This document shows positions 36,687 to 46,377 of a stretch of DNA of 64,000 nt, piece after piece. The DNA is from Rhodoferax sp. (GTDB taxonomy: Bacteria; Pseudomonadota; Gammaproteobacteria; Burkholderiales; Burkholderiaceae_C): positions 55,423-119,422 of the forward strand of contig NZ_JAQTWM010000001.1 of NCBI RefSeq assembly GCF_028689305.1, written 5' to 3'. The notes below the pieces were generated by a model. It was not told where the DNA came from. It searched no databases and saw only the letters and a list, made by a program, of their open reading frames with translations. Every line of letters begins with the position of its first letter. The stretch's first letter is position 1. A program made the position numbers and the translations under genes.

Positions 36687-37022
36687 ATGCTTTACAAGTT
36701 CAAATCCAAAGCCACCGGGGACGTGATTATGTTGCAACCCAACGGGCAGCGCGTGCTGGAAATCATCGGCAAACACAGCGCCGCCGAACCGAGCATCAAA
36801 GGCATTTTGCTGCCTGAGCACATGCCACAGGCGCTGGCAGCGCTGGAAGCAGCCATCCTGGCGGAAGAAGCGGCCCGCCGCGAGGCCGTCGCCCAGGCGC
36901 AGGCCGAGCAGTTGCCGGCACCCCGCTTTGACGCCGTGAGCCTGCACCAGCGTGCCCTGCCCTTCATGGACATGATGCGTCAGTGCCTGAAGGCTGACGT
37001 GGCCATCACCTGGGGTGTCTGA
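36687..37022 (+). CDS. DUF1840 family protein
   Basis: A 111-residue protein from ATG 36687. It reads MLYKFKSKATGDVIMLQPNG, QRVLEIIGKHSAAEPSIKGI and LPEHMPQALAALEAAI, and near the end FDAVSLHQRALPFMDMMRQC, the conserved DUF1840 pattern found mainly in beta-proteobacteria. A short Ala/Glu-rich helix links the two conserved parts. Function is unknown. It stands alone, divergent from the aminopeptidase and convergent with the ligase gene. Confidence 0.85.
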   Translation: MLYKFKSKATGDVIMLQPNGQRVLEIIGKHSAAEPSIKGILLPEHMPQALAALEAAILAEEAARREAVAQAQAEQLPAPRFDAVSLHQRALPFMDMMRQCLKADVAITWGV

Positions 37023-37037
37023 AGCCTGCCGCGCCGC

Positions 37038-38294
37038 TCACTGGTAACTGCGGGCGTCTTCGATCACCTTGCCGTCGTTGGGCAGGGAGCCGGGCAGCAC
37101 CACCTCGACCTGCCCGCGCAGTTTGGTGACTTCGCGGATGGCATCGGTCAACTTGGCGGCCAGATTGTCCGGGCCGCTGCAGGCGCTCTCGACCTTGAGC
37201 GTCATGCTGTCGTTGGCCATCTCTCCGGTCACCACCAGCCGGGCGCGCGCCACCTCGGGGAAACGTTTGACGATCTGGTCCACCTGCCCCGGGTGCACAA
37301 ACATGCCACGAATCTTGGTGGTCTGGTCAGCCCGGCCCATCCAGCCCTTGATGCGGCTGTTGGTGCGCCCGCTCGGACACGGGCCCGGCAGGATGGCTGA
37401 CAGGTCACCGGTGCCAAAACGAATCAAGGGGTAAGTCGGATTCAGCGTGGTGACCACCACCTCCCCGACCTCGCCGGGGGCCACCGGGTCGCCCGTGCCG
37501 GGGCGGACAATCTCCAGCAGCACTCCCTCATCCATCACCAGCCCTTCACGGGCTGTGGTTTCATACGCGATCAAGCCCAGATCGGCAGTGGCGTAACACT
37601 GGTAACCCGTCACACCACGGGCCGCAAACCAGTCACGCAGGCTGGGCGGAAACGCTTCGCCGCCAAACATGGCCTTGGTCACACTGGGCAGTGCCACCCC
37701 CATCTCGGCAGCCTTTTCCAGAATGATTTTCAGGAAACTGGGGGTCCCGATGTAACCCGCCGGCTTCAGGTCGGCCATCGCCTGCACCTGCTGCTCGGTC
37801 TGGCCGGTGCCGCCAGGAAACACGGTACAGCCCAGGGCATGGGCTCCGGTTTCCATCATCGAACCGGCAGGCACAAAGTGGTAGCTGAAGCTGTTGTGGA
37901 TCAGCTCGCCGGCGCGAAAACCCGCCGCGTGAATGGCCCGTGCCATGCGCCAATAGTCGCGCGCGGTGCCCTCGGGCTCGTAAATCGGGCCAGGGCTGGC
38001 AAACACCCGCGGCATCTGGGCGCCAAATCCTGCAGCGCTGAAGCCACCGAACACACTGGCACCACGGCCACGGCTGGCCAGCTGCAGCTCCAGCAGTTCA
38101 TGCTTGCGCGTCACCGGCAACTGCGCCAGCGCGGCGCGACTGGTCACGCTGGCCGGATCGACATCTTTCAAAATCTCGGCAAAGGCGCTGGAAGCCAGTT
38201 TGGCATGGGCCACCTGCATCGGCAACGCAGTCAACAGTGCGGCTTCGCGCACCTGCGGTTCACGCGTTTCCAGCGCGTCAAAATAGTCGGTCAT
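37038..38294 (-). CDS. Phenylacetate-CoA ligase-like AMP-binding enzyme
   Basis: A 418-residue protein of the PaaK-like adenylate-forming family. It has GYIGTPSFLKIILEKAAEMG, KAMFGGEAFPPSLRDWFAAR, YQCYATADLGLIAYE (the motif-5 region), LIRFGTGDLSAILPG and GRADQTTKIRGMFVHPGQVD. It activates an aromatic or other carboxylic acid with ATP and CoA. It is the last gene of the ABC-importer cluster, 25 bases after the second ATPase gene, so it probably activates the imported substrate. The substrate is not known. Confidence 0.85.
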   Translation of the reverse strand: MTDYFDALETREPQVREAALLTALPMQVAHAKLASSAFAEILKDVDPASVTSRAALAQLPVTRKHELLELQLASRGRGASVFGGFSAAGFGAQMPRVFASPGPIYEPEGTARDYWRMARAIHAAGFRAGELIHNSFSYHFVPAGSMMETGAHALGCTVFPGGTGQTEQQVQAMADLKPAGYIGTPSFLKIILEKAAEMGVALPSVTKAMFGGEAFPPSLRDWFAARGVTGYQCYATADLGLIAYETTAREGLVMDEGVLLEIVRPGTGDPVAPGEVGEVVVTTLNPTYPLIRFGTGDLSAILPGPCPSGRTNSRIKGWMGRADQTTKIRGMFVHPGQVDQIVKRFPEVARARLVVTGEMANDSMTLKVESACSGPDNLAAKLTDAIREVTKLRGQVEVVLPGSLPNDGKVIEDARSYQ

Positions 38295-38319
38295 GGTTAT
38301 GGTCCTGAGTAAAACGGCC

Positions 38320-39132
38320 CTAGGCCAGCCAACGTTTGCGGCGCTTGTAACTCTTCACATCCTTGAAGCTCTTGCGCTCCCCGCCGCCCATGCCCAGATA
38401 GAACTCTTTCACGTCTTCGTTGTTGGCCAGGTCTCTGGCGGCGCCATCCATCACCACACGGCCAGATTCCATGATGTAGCCATAGTCGGCGTATTTCAGC
38501 GCCATGTTGGTGTTCTGCTCGGCCAGCAAAAAGGTGACTTTTTCCTTCTGGTTGAGGTCTTTCACAATCTCGAACACCTCTTCCACGATCTGCGGCGCCA
38601 GCCCCATGGACGGCTCATCGAGCAGCACCATGCTGGGGTTGGTCATCAGCGCCCGGCCAATGGCACACATCTGCTGCTCGCCCCCCGAGGTGTAGGCGGC
38701 CTGGCTGGTGCGCCGGGTCTTGAGCCGCGGGAAATAGGCGTAGACCTTCTCCAGATTGGCGGCAATCTCGCCCTTGTCCCTGCGGGTATAGCTGCCGGTG
38801 AGCAGGTTTTCCTCGATCGTCAGGTGCGCAAAACAATGACGCCCCTCCATCACCTGCACCACGCCACGTTGCACCAGATCCGCTGGCGACAGGTTTTCGA
38901 TGCGCTCACCCCGCAACTCGATCGAGCCCTTGGTGACCTCGCCACGCTCGCCACGCAACAGGTTGGACACTGCGCGCAAGGTGGTGGTCTTGCCCGCACC
39001 ATTGCCCCCCAGAATGGCCACGATGTCGCCCTCGGGCACATTCAGCGACACGCCTTTCAAGACCAGAATGACGTGGTTGTAGATGACCTCGATGCCATTG
39101 ACGTTGAGAACGATATTTTTGGATTCACTCAT
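38320..39132 (-). CDS. ABC transporter ATP-binding protein, LivF type
   Basis: A 270-residue ATPase. Walker A is GGNGAGKTTTLRAVS, the signature is TSGGEQQMCAIGRALM and Walker B is MVLLDEPSMGLAP; LivF subunits of branched-chain-type importers look like this. A C-terminal basic extension (SFKDVKSYKRRKRWLA) is longer than in E. coli LivF. It pairs with the LivG-type subunit at 42730. It is separated from the binding-protein gene by a region with three hairpins. Confidence 0.92.
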   Translation of the reverse strand: MSESKNIVLNVNGIEVIYNHVILVLKGVSLNVPEGDIVAILGGNGAGKTTTLRAVSNLLRGERGEVTKGSIELRGERIENLSPADLVQRGVVQVMEGRHCFAHLTIEENLLTGSYTRRDKGEIAANLEKVYAYFPRLKTRRTSQAAYTSGGEQQMCAIGRALMTNPSMVLLDEPSMGLAPQIVEEVFEIVKDLNQKEKVTFLLAEQNTNMALKYADYGYIMESGRVVMDGAARDLANNEDVKEFYLGMGGGERKSFKDVKSYKRRKRWLA

Positions 39133-39168
39133 GTGCTGGTTCCGTGTGACCTGGAAAACTGGGTATGT

Positions 39169-39244
39169 GCCAACTGAAAACGTGGTGACACCACCCTTTC
39201 AGTTGGCGACTCCATCGAGTCGCCTCCTTGTCCTGCTGACAAGG
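39169..39244 (-). promoter_or_regulatory. Three consecutive hairpins between binding-protein and livF-type genes
   Basis: Stem 1 is GCCAACTGAAA (39169-39179) with TTTCAGTTGGC (39197-39207). Stem 2 is GGCGACT (39205-39211) with AGTCGCC (39218-39224). Stem 3 is CCTTGTC (39226-39232) with GACAAGG (39238-39244). All arms are perfect; stems 1 and 2 share three bases. None has a T-run. They could protect the 3' end of the abundant binding-protein mRNA and lower expression of downstream genes; this is inference. Confidence 0.6.
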
Positions 39245-39296
39245 CACGCGGCGCTTTCTAGAAGCGGCCCCGCGTGACCTCTTGACCTCACAACGC

Positions 39297-40613
39297 TCAG
39301 GACTGGCAGTCAGCCGGCGTGCGTGGTGTCAGCTTCTTGTCGGTGGCGTATTTGGCCGCTGTCTTCTTGACCAGTGGCTTGAGGATCTGCTCGTCAGCCT
39401 GCAGCCAGTCGGAACTGAAAGCCCACTTCTTGCCGTCCCAGGTATGCACCCGAGCCCAGTTGGAGCCCATGTGGTCGGCACAGGTGGTGCTGATCGGGCG
39501 CATGACACCGGCAAAACCGAGGGCGTCAAGCTTCTTCTGGTCCAGCGCCAGGTTTTCGTAACCCCAGCGCGCCTGCTCGGCCGAAACCCACTTGCCCTTG
39601 CCAAAACGTTCCTGGGCACGGCGCACCCCTTCCACCGCCAGCATCGCACTCATGGCGCCACGCATGTACAGCACCTGGCCCACTTCCTCCTTCGGACCAG
39701 CGCCCTGGCCCTTGGCATGGACCTTTTCCAGGATTTCCTTCACCACGGCAGACTGTGGCTCGGCGCCATGCTGCATGGTCACCGCGTTGTAGCCCTTGGC
39801 GCCTTCACCCACGTCCTTCACGTCAGGCTCGGCACCCGACCACCACACGCCATACATCTTGTCGCGCGGATAACCGGTGGCCTGCGCCTCTTTCAGGGCG
39901 GTAGAGTTCATCACACCCCAGCCCCACAGCAGCACGTAATCGGGCTTGGCCTGACGCACTTGCAGCCAGGTGGCTTTCTGGTCGACACCAGGGGCGGTCA
40001 CCGGCAACAACTGCAGGTTGAAACCGTGCATGGCGGCGCGCTCCTGCAGCAGCGGAATGGGTTCCTTGCCATACGGGGAATCGTGGTAGACCAAGGTGAT
40101 CTTCTTGCCCTTGAGCTTGTCCAGACCGCCTTCTTTCTTGCCAATGGTCTGCACCAGGGCATCGGCTGCCAGCCAGTAGGTGCCGGCCAGTGGGAAGTTC
40201 CACTTGAACACCAGGCCGTCCTGGCTTTCGCTGCGGCCATAACCGGCAGTGATCAGCGGAATCTTGTCCCCCGGCGCCTTTTCGGTCAGGGCAAAAGTGA
40301 TGCCGGTCGACAGCGGCTGGAACACCGTGGCCCCTCCGTTTTTGCCTTTCAGGCGCTCATAACACTCCACCCCACGCGCCGTGTCATAAGCCGTTTCACA
40401 CTCTTCGTAAACAATCTTGACCCCGTTGATACCACCGCGCGCATTGGTCAATTTCATGTAGTCGGCATAACCATTGGCCCATGGCACACCGTTGGGTGCG
40501 TAAGGACCGGTGCGGTAGGGCAGCCCCGGAAAAAACTGCTCCTTGGCCTGTGCGTAGGCGCCGGCGCCAACGGCGGCCAGCAGGCTGGCCAGGACGATGT
40601 TGCGAATTTTCAT
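39297..40613 (-). CDS. ABC transporter substrate-binding protein (branched-chain amino-acid type)
   Basis: A 438-residue protein with a signal peptide (NIVLASLLAAVGAGAYAQ). It belongs to the type-I periplasmic binding-protein family: YMKLTNARGGINGVKIVYEE, LITAGYGRSESQDGLVFKW, KKITLVYHDSPYGKEPIPLL, PDYVLLWGWGVMNSTALKEA. It delivers a substrate to the two permeases encoded just upstream. The flanking acyl-CoA ligases suggest an organic acid rather than an amino acid. Confidence 0.9.
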   Translation of the reverse strand: MKIRNIVLASLLAAVGAGAYAQAKEQFFPGLPYRTGPYAPNGVPWANGYADYMKLTNARGGINGVKIVYEECETAYDTARGVECYERLKGKNGGATVFQPLSTGITFALTEKAPGDKIPLITAGYGRSESQDGLVFKWNFPLAGTYWLAADALVQTIGKKEGGLDKLKGKKITLVYHDSPYGKEPIPLLQERAAMHGFNLQLLPVTAPGVDQKATWLQVRQAKPDYVLLWGWGVMNSTALKEAQATGYPRDKMYGVWWSGAEPDVKDVGEGAKGYNAVTMQHGAEPQSAVVKEILEKVHAKGQGAGPKEEVGQVLYMRGAMSAMLAVEGVRRAQERFGKGKWVSAEQARWGYENLALDQKKLDALGFAGVMRPISTTCADHMGSNWARVHTWDGKKWAFSSDWLQADEQILKPLVKKTAAKYATDKKLTPRTPADCQS

Positions 40614-40676
40614 GAAAGTCTCCTAAAGAATCGACACTCACGTGCCTGTGGTTAACGAACGGAAAACACCATCGAG

Positions 40677-41753
40677 TCAATGCGGGAAAGGCCAAAGCCG
40701 CAGTTTTTGTTTGCCAATGGACCAAAGTTTGGCCAGCCCGTGAGGCTCCACGATCAGGAACCAGACAATCAGCGAACCAAAAATGATGAGTTCGGCATGT
40801 GAGATGCCGGAGGTCGAAATCGCGATGCCGAACAAGCCACCCACCAGGGGCAAAAACTGGTTCAGGAAAATCGGCAGGACGACGATGAACGCAGCGCCAA
40901 AAAAGCTGCCCATGATGGAGCCCATGCCACCAATGATGACCATGAACAGCAGCTTGAACGACAAGTCCACCGAAAACGCCGCTGGCTCCCAGGAGCCCAG
41001 GTAAACAAAGCCCCACAACGCACCGGCCACTCCGACAATAAAGGAACTCACGGCAAACGCGGTCAGCTTGGCGTACATCGGGCGAATGCCGATCACGCTG
41101 GCTGCCACGTCCATGTCACGGATGGCCATCCATTCCCGGCCAACGGCGCTACGCACCAGATTCTTGGCCAGCAGCGCCATCACCGTCAGGATCGACAGGC
41201 ACAGCAGGTACTTGGACACCGGGCTGTCAATCGTCAGGCCAAACACCTGCAGGCCCGAGACCGACACCGACCCCGAGGGCGCGTCGTTGGTAAACCACTT
41301 GATGCGCAGAAACATCCAGTCGCTGAAAAACTGTGCCGCCAACGTCGCTACCGCCAGATACAACCCCTTGACGCGCAAACTGGGCAAGCCAAACAGAATG
41401 CCAAACGCTGCGGCACAACTGCCGCCCAAAATCAGCGCGGCCAGCATCGGCATACCCGGCACCCGGACAAAAAAGTTGAACGCGGCGTAAGCCCCCACCG
41501 CCATGAAGGCGCCGGAACCGAGAGAAATCTGGCCGCAATACCCGACCAGGATATTCACCCCCAGCGCCGCCAGCGACATGATCAAGAACGGAATCAGAAT
41601 GGCGCGGAACATGTAGTCACTGCCCAGGAAGGGGACCAGCAAAAATGCTGCCGCAATGATCGCCAACACCGCCCAGCGGTCCTGGGTAATCGCAAAGATC
41701 TGCTGATCCGCGCGGTACGAAGTCTTGAATTGGCCGTTTTCTCTGTAAAACAT
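40677..41753 (-). CDS. ABC transporter permease, LivM type
   Basis: A 358-residue membrane protein with about nine hydrophobic helices. The family segments are GYCGQISLGSGAFMAVGAYA, LPSLRVKGLYLAVATLAAQF and GREWMAIRDMDVAASVIGIR. It forms the import channel with the LivH-type permease encoded 35 bases upstream at 41789. Confidence 0.92.
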   Translation of the reverse strand: MFYRENGQFKTSYRADQQIFAITQDRWAVLAIIAAAFLLVPFLGSDYMFRAILIPFLIMSLAALGVNILVGYCGQISLGSGAFMAVGAYAAFNFFVRVPGMPMLAALILGGSCAAAFGILFGLPSLRVKGLYLAVATLAAQFFSDWMFLRIKWFTNDAPSGSVSVSGLQVFGLTIDSPVSKYLLCLSILTVMALLAKNLVRSAVGREWMAIRDMDVAASVIGIRPMYAKLTAFAVSSFIVGVAGALWGFVYLGSWEPAAFSVDLSFKLLFMVIIGGMGSIMGSFFGAAFIVVLPIFLNQFLPLVGGLFGIAISTSGISHAELIIFGSLIVWFLIVEPHGLAKLWSIGKQKLRLWPFPH

Positions 41754-41788
41754 GATGCTCTTTATGGAATGGTTGACAACACCTGCGA

Positions 41789-42718
41789 TCAGACGCGGTC
41801 AATGATTTTTTCGCCGAACAGGCCCTGCGGCCGGTACAGCAGGAACAGCAAGGCCAACACGTAGGCAAACCAGATTTCAATACCGCCCCCCACATAAGGG
41901 CCCAGAAACACTTCGGACAACTTCTCGCCCACGCCGATGATCAGACCACCAATGATGGCGCCCGGCACCGAAGTCAGCCCGCCCAAAATCACCACCGGCA
42001 AAGCCCGCAGGGCCACGGTGGTCAGTGAAAACTGCACCCCAAGCTTGCTGCCCCAGATCATGCCGGCCACCAGTGCCACCACCCCGGCCACGCACCAGAC
42101 AATGACCCAGATGCGGTTGAGCGGAATACCGATACTCTGCGCCGCCTGGTGGTCATCGGCCACAGCGCGCAGCGCCCGGCCTGTCACGGTCTTCTGGAAA
42201 AACACCGTCAGCAGCCCCACCAGCACGGCGGCGATCACGGCGGCATACAGGTCTTCCTTGTTGATCAGGATGCCGCCCTCAAACAGGCTCTCGAACGCCA
42301 GGATCGGCTCCTTGGGCATGCCGACGTCAATCTTGTAGATGTCGCTGCCAAAAATGGTCTGACCGATGCCATCCAGGAAGTAGCTGATGCCCAAAGTGGC
42401 CATCAACAGGGTGGTGCCCTCCTGGTTCACCAGATGGCGCAGCGCCAGCCGCTCGATCAGCCAGGCCACCCCGAACATCAGCACCCCCGCCCCGACAAAC
42501 GCCAGCAGGTTGGCCACAAAACCACTGGTAATCCCGGCATACAACGGAATCCATTCAGAAAACCGGGCCATCGCCAACGCGGCAAACAACACCATGGCCC
42601 CCTGGGCAAAATTGAACACCCCCGAGGCTTTGTAAATCAGCACAAAACCCAGCGCCACCAGCGAATACAGCATGCCGGCCATCAGGCCGCCCAACAGTGT
42701 TTCTACGAAAAATCCCAT
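41789..42718 (-). CDS. ABC transporter permease, LivH type
   Basis: A 309-residue membrane protein. It has LLGGLMAGMLYSLVALGFVL, IYKASGVFNFAQGAMVLFAA, ALRAVADDHQAAQSIGIPLN and GGLTSVPGAIIGGLIIGVGE, all typical of LivH subunits. It lies 11 bases after the livG-type gene on the same strand. Confidence 0.93.
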   Translation of the reverse strand: MGFFVETLLGGLMAGMLYSLVALGFVLIYKASGVFNFAQGAMVLFAALAMARFSEWIPLYAGITSGFVANLLAFVGAGVLMFGVAWLIERLALRHLVNQEGTTLLMATLGISYFLDGIGQTIFGSDIYKIDVGMPKEPILAFESLFEGGILINKEDLYAAVIAAVLVGLLTVFFQKTVTGRALRAVADDHQAAQSIGIPLNRIWVIVWCVAGVVALVAGMIWGSKLGVQFSLTTVALRALPVVILGGLTSVPGAIIGGLIIGVGEKLSEVFLGPYVGGGIEIWFAYVLALLFLLYRPQGLFGEKIIDRV

Positions 42719-42729
42719 GTTGTTCTTCC

Positions 42730-43515
42730 TTAATGTCCGGTGCCCAAATAGGCGCTGATCACCTCTTCGTTGTTGCGGACTTCATCGGGTGTCCCGTCAC
42801 CGATTTTTTTGCCGTAGTCCAGCACCACCACCCGATCGGAAATATCCATCACCACCCCCATGTCGTGTTCGATCAGCACAATGGTGGTGCCGAACTCCTC
42901 ATTCACATCCAGCACAAAGCGGCTCATGTCCTGCTTTTCTTCCACGTTCATGCCGGCCATCGGCTCATCCAGCAGCAGCAGCTGCGGCTCCATCGCCAGG
43001 GCACGCCCGAGGTCCACACGTTTTTGCAGGCCATAAGGCAGCTGGCCGACCGGCGTCTTGCGGTAGGCCTGGATTTCGAGAAAGTCGATGATGTGCTCGA
43101 CAAATTCACGGTGCTGCTCTTCTTCACGCTGGGCCGGGCCGATGCGCAGCGCCTGCAGAAACAGGTTGCTCTTGATGCGCAGGTTGCGCCCGGTCATGAT
43201 GTTGTCGATGACGCTCATGCCCTTGAACAAGGCCAGGTTCTGGAACGTGCGGCCAATGCCCATGGTGGCGACCTGGTGGCTGTCCATGTGGCTGAAGGTC
43301 TGGCCACGGAAAGTGATCGCACCTTGCTGCGGCCGGTAAACCCCGTTGACGCAGTTCAGCATGGAACTCTTGCCCGCGCCATTGGGGCCGATGATGGCGC
43401 GCACCTCGTGCTCGCGCACATTGAACGAAATGTCGGTCAGCGCCTTGACACCGCCGAAACTCAGGGAAATGTTCTTGACGTCAAGAATGACGTCGCCGAT
43501 TTGTTTTGTCGCCAT
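42730..43515 (-). CDS. ABC transporter ATP-binding protein, LivG type
   Basis: A 261-residue ATPase: Walker A IIGPNGAGKSSMLNCVNGVY, signature-region LPYGLQKRVDLGRALAMEPQ, Walker B LLLLDEPMAGMN. The signature reads YGLQKR rather than the usual SGGQQR, a variant seen in several LivG-type subunits. It is encoded 17 bases after the long-chain acyl-CoA synthetase gene. Confidence 0.92.
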   Translation of the reverse strand: MATKQIGDVILDVKNISLSFGGVKALTDISFNVREHEVRAIIGPNGAGKSSMLNCVNGVYRPQQGAITFRGQTFSHMDSHQVATMGIGRTFQNLALFKGMSVIDNIMTGRNLRIKSNLFLQALRIGPAQREEEQHREFVEHIIDFLEIQAYRKTPVGQLPYGLQKRVDLGRALAMEPQLLLLDEPMAGMNVEEKQDMSRFVLDVNEEFGTTIVLIEHDMGVVMDISDRVVVLDYGKKIGDGTPDEVRNNEEVISAYLGTGH

Positions 43516-43532
43516 GGTTTTGACTTGTAGAT

Positions 43533-45479
43533 TCAGGCTGCCGCTTTGACCGGCGCAAAGGTTTTGGCGTCTTCGATCGCCAAGGTCGCGCTGACACTGC
43601 CGGTGCGGCCGTCTTCAAACTTGACCTGGGTTTCGATGAACTGGCTGGTTTTGCCGCCATACAGGGCATCCACCAGCACATCGTATTTTTCGGCGATGAA
43701 GCCGCGGCGCACTTTGTTGGTACGGGTCAGCTCACCATCGTCGGCATCGAGTTCCTTGTGCAGCACCAGGAAGCGGCTCACCTGACTGCCCGCCAGCAGG
43801 GCGTCCACGCTCAGATCGGCATTGACCTTTTCCACACAGTCCTTGATCAACTGATACACCTCGGGCTTTTGCGCCAGATCGGTGTACCCGGCGTAGGGCA
43901 GATTGCGCCGCTCGGCCCAGTTGCCCACCGCTTCGAAGTCGATGTTGATCATGACGCAGACCTTTTCCCGCCCGTCGCCATAAGCCACCACTTCCTTGAT
44001 GTGCGGGAAGAACTTGAGCTTGTTTTCCACATACTTGGGCGCAAACATGGCCCCATCGTTGGCCCCGCCCTTGAGACGGCCCACGTCCTTGACACGGTCG
44101 ATGATCTTCAGGTGCCCCTGCGCGTCGAGGAAACCGGCATCACTGGTGTGGTACCAGCCGTCGGCGGTCAGCACCTCGGCGGTGGCCTCGGGGTTCTTGA
44201 AGTAGCCTTTGAGCAGACCGGGCGACTTCACCAGAATCTCGCCGTTGTCGGCCACCTTGATCTCCACCCCCTTGCACGGCACCCCGACGGTGTCAGCACG
44301 CGCTTCGTTGTCGGGCTGCAGGCAGACAAACACCGCGGTTTCGGTTGACCCGTAAAGCTGTTTCAGATTGACCCCGATGGAGCGGTAGAAACTGAACAGA
44401 TCCGGCCCGATCGCTTCACCGGCGGTGTAGGCCACCCGCACGCGGCTGAAGCCGAGGTTGTTGCGCAGCGGGCCATACACCATGAAGTCACCCAGCGCAT
44501 ACAGCAGGCGGTCAGCCACCGGCACCGACTTGCCGTCCATCAACGCCGGGCCAACCCGTTTGGCCACCCCCATGAAGTAGTGAAACATCCGGCGCTTGAA
44601 GGCGCCGGCATCCTCCATGCGGATCATCACGCTGGTGAGCAAACCTTCAAACACCCGTGGCGGGGCAAAGTAGTAAGTCGGCCCCACCTCCTTGAGGTCG
44701 ATCGTCACCGTGGCAGCCGACTCCGGGCAGTTCACCACGTAACCACAGCTCAGCCATTGCGCATAACTGAAGATGTTCTGGCCGATCCAGGCCGGCGGCA
44801 GATAGGCCAGCACGTCTTCGGCGTGGGTGAGCCGGTCGAACTCGGCCCCGGCGCGGGCCCGGTTGAGCAAGGTGTCATGGGTGTGCACCACCCCCTTGGG
44901 GTTGCCGGTGGTGCCCGAGGTGAAGAACATCGCCGCCACATCATCGGGCTGGACCTTGGCCACCTCGTTTTTGAAGAACTCCGGGTGCACAGCGGCGAAG
45001 GCCTTGCCCGCCGCAATCAGCTCATCCACCGCCGCCAGACCGGGCTCATCGTAATTGCGCAGGCCGCGCGGATCGTCAAAATAGATGTGCGCCAATTGCG
45101 GGCACTGGCTGCGGATCTCCAGCAGCTTGTCCACCTGCTCCTGATCTTCGGCAAAGGCAAACGCCACCTCGGCGTTGTTGAGCGGAAACACACACTCGAG
45201 CGCGGCCGCGTCCTGGTACAGCGCAATCGGCACCGCCCCCAGCGCTTGCACCGCCAGCATGGTGGCATACAGGCGCGGGCGGTTGGCCCCGATCACCACC
45301 ATGTGGTCATGCTGGCGCAAACCAGCCTGGTGCAGACCACAGGCCAGGTGCTCTACCTGAACGGCCAGATCGGCCCAGCTGATGGCTTGCCAGATGCCGT
45401 ATTCCTTCTCGCGCATGGCGGTGTCCTGCGGCCGCTGGCTGGCGTGGTTCAACAAAAGTTGCGGAAAAGTCGTCTGCAT
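43533..45479 (-). CDS. Long-chain-fatty-acid-CoA-ligase-like AMP-dependent synthetase
   Basis: A 648-residue protein from ATG 45479 with AAGGTG upstream. The AMP-binding motif is MFFTSGTTGNPKGVVHTHDT, motif 5 is LKQLYGSTETAVFVCL, then GWYHTSDAGFLDAQGHLKII and DRVKDVGRLKGG. The length and C-terminal insert match the FAA-type (long-chain) acyl-CoA synthetases. It heads an operon with a branched-chain-type ABC importer and would activate the imported acid. A Crp/Fnr regulator is divergent from it. Confidence 0.9.
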   Translation of the reverse strand: MQTTFPQLLLNHASQRPQDTAMREKEYGIWQAISWADLAVQVEHLACGLHQAGLRQHDHMVVIGANRPRLYATMLAVQALGAVPIALYQDAAALECVFPLNNAEVAFAFAEDQEQVDKLLEIRSQCPQLAHIYFDDPRGLRNYDEPGLAAVDELIAAGKAFAAVHPEFFKNEVAKVQPDDVAAMFFTSGTTGNPKGVVHTHDTLLNRARAGAEFDRLTHAEDVLAYLPPAWIGQNIFSYAQWLSCGYVVNCPESAATVTIDLKEVGPTYYFAPPRVFEGLLTSVMIRMEDAGAFKRRMFHYFMGVAKRVGPALMDGKSVPVADRLLYALGDFMVYGPLRNNLGFSRVRVAYTAGEAIGPDLFSFYRSIGVNLKQLYGSTETAVFVCLQPDNEARADTVGVPCKGVEIKVADNGEILVKSPGLLKGYFKNPEATAEVLTADGWYHTSDAGFLDAQGHLKIIDRVKDVGRLKGGANDGAMFAPKYVENKLKFFPHIKEVVAYGDGREKVCVMINIDFEAVGNWAERRNLPYAGYTDLAQKPEVYQLIKDCVEKVNADLSVDALLAGSQVSRFLVLHKELDADDGELTRTNKVRRGFIAEKYDVLVDALYGGKTSQFIETQVKFEDGRTGSVSATLAIEDAKTFAPVKAAA

Positions 45480-45569
45480 TGCGGCACCTTGTCTCCATGT
45501 CTTGACCAACCCGGCGCGAACCGGTGCTGGTGTGATGGGCCGGATAATAGAACCGGGTTTGACGTCAGG

Positions 45570-45587
45570 TTGTCATTTGGACGACAA
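45570..45587. promoter_or_regulatory. Candidate operator in the ligase / Crp-Fnr divergent promoter
   Basis: TTGTC (45570-45574) and GACAA (45583-45587) form an inverted repeat with an eight-base spacer in the 190-base gap between the divergent synthetase and Crp/Fnr-family genes. The half-sites recall TTGA-type Fnr half-sites, but the spacing differs from the classical four to six bases, so binding by the neighbouring regulator is only a guess. Confidence 0.35.
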
Positions 45588-45669
45588 TTTGACCGCTTCC
45601 CGGTAGGTGTTTTCCCTGCTGATTCGGGTAATCCCCAACTCATTCTTGACATGCATCAAGACTTTTCAC

Positions 45670-46377
45670 ATGACCAAAGACGCCACCCTGCTCCAGCGCC
45701 GCCGCCGCCTCAATCCAGAGGAACTGGCTGAAATTCCTTGGCTGCAACTGCTCTCCCCCGAGGAGCGCGAGCGTGCCGAAGCTGACCTGCAGATCGCCAA
45801 TGCGGAACCCGGCGACTACGTCTGCCGCACTGGCCGCCCGGTAACCTACTGGTTTGGCGTGGTGGACGGTCTGCTGAAGATGAGCAGCGACAACGCCGAC
45901 GGCCAGACCGTGACCTTCACCGGCGTGCCGCCCGGCGGCTGGTTTGGCGAAGGCACGGCCCTCAAACGGGAAGCCTACCGCTACAACATCCAGGCGCTGC
46001 GCAAAAGCCTGGTGGCCGGCCTGCACGTCGACACCTTTCACTGGCTGCTGGACCACTCAATCGGCTTTAACCGCTTCATCACCAACCAGCTCAACGAACG
46101 GCTGGGCCAGTTCATTGCCGCACTGGAAATCGACCGCATGACCAACCCGGACATCCGCGTGGCCCGCAGTCTGGCGGCCCTGTTCAACCCGGTGCTGTAC
46201 CCGGGCGTGGGTGAGGTGCTGCGCATCACCCAGCAGGAGCTGGCCTACCTGGTGGGCCTGTCGCGCCAGCGTGTCAACGAAGCCCTGACCACACTGGCCA
46301 GCCATGGCGCCATCCAGGTTGAATATGGCGGCGTGCGGGTGACCAACTTGCAGGCTTTGAGAACCGGTCAGTTTTAG
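45670..46377 (+). CDS. Crp/Fnr-family transcriptional regulator
   Basis: A 235-residue protein from ATG 45670. The N-terminal cyclic-nucleotide-binding-like barrel reads PGDYVCRTGRPVTYWFGVVD and PPGGWFGEGTALKREAYRYN. The C-terminal winged helix reads LRITQQELAYLVGLSRQRVNEALTTLASHG. The Fnr Cys cluster is absent, so an iron-sulfur cluster is unlikely. It is divergent from the acyl-CoA ligase/ABC operon, which it probably controls. Confidence 0.9.
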   Translation: MTKDATLLQRRRRLNPEELAEIPWLQLLSPEERERAEADLQIANAEPGDYVCRTGRPVTYWFGVVDGLLKMSSDNADGQTVTFTGVPPGGWFGEGTALKREAYRYNIQALRKSLVAGLHVDTFHWLLDHSIGFNRFITNQLNERLGQFIAALEIDRMTNPDIRVARSLAALFNPVLYPGVGEVLRITQQELAYLVGLSRQRVNEALTTLASHGAIQVEYGGVRVTNLQALRTGQF

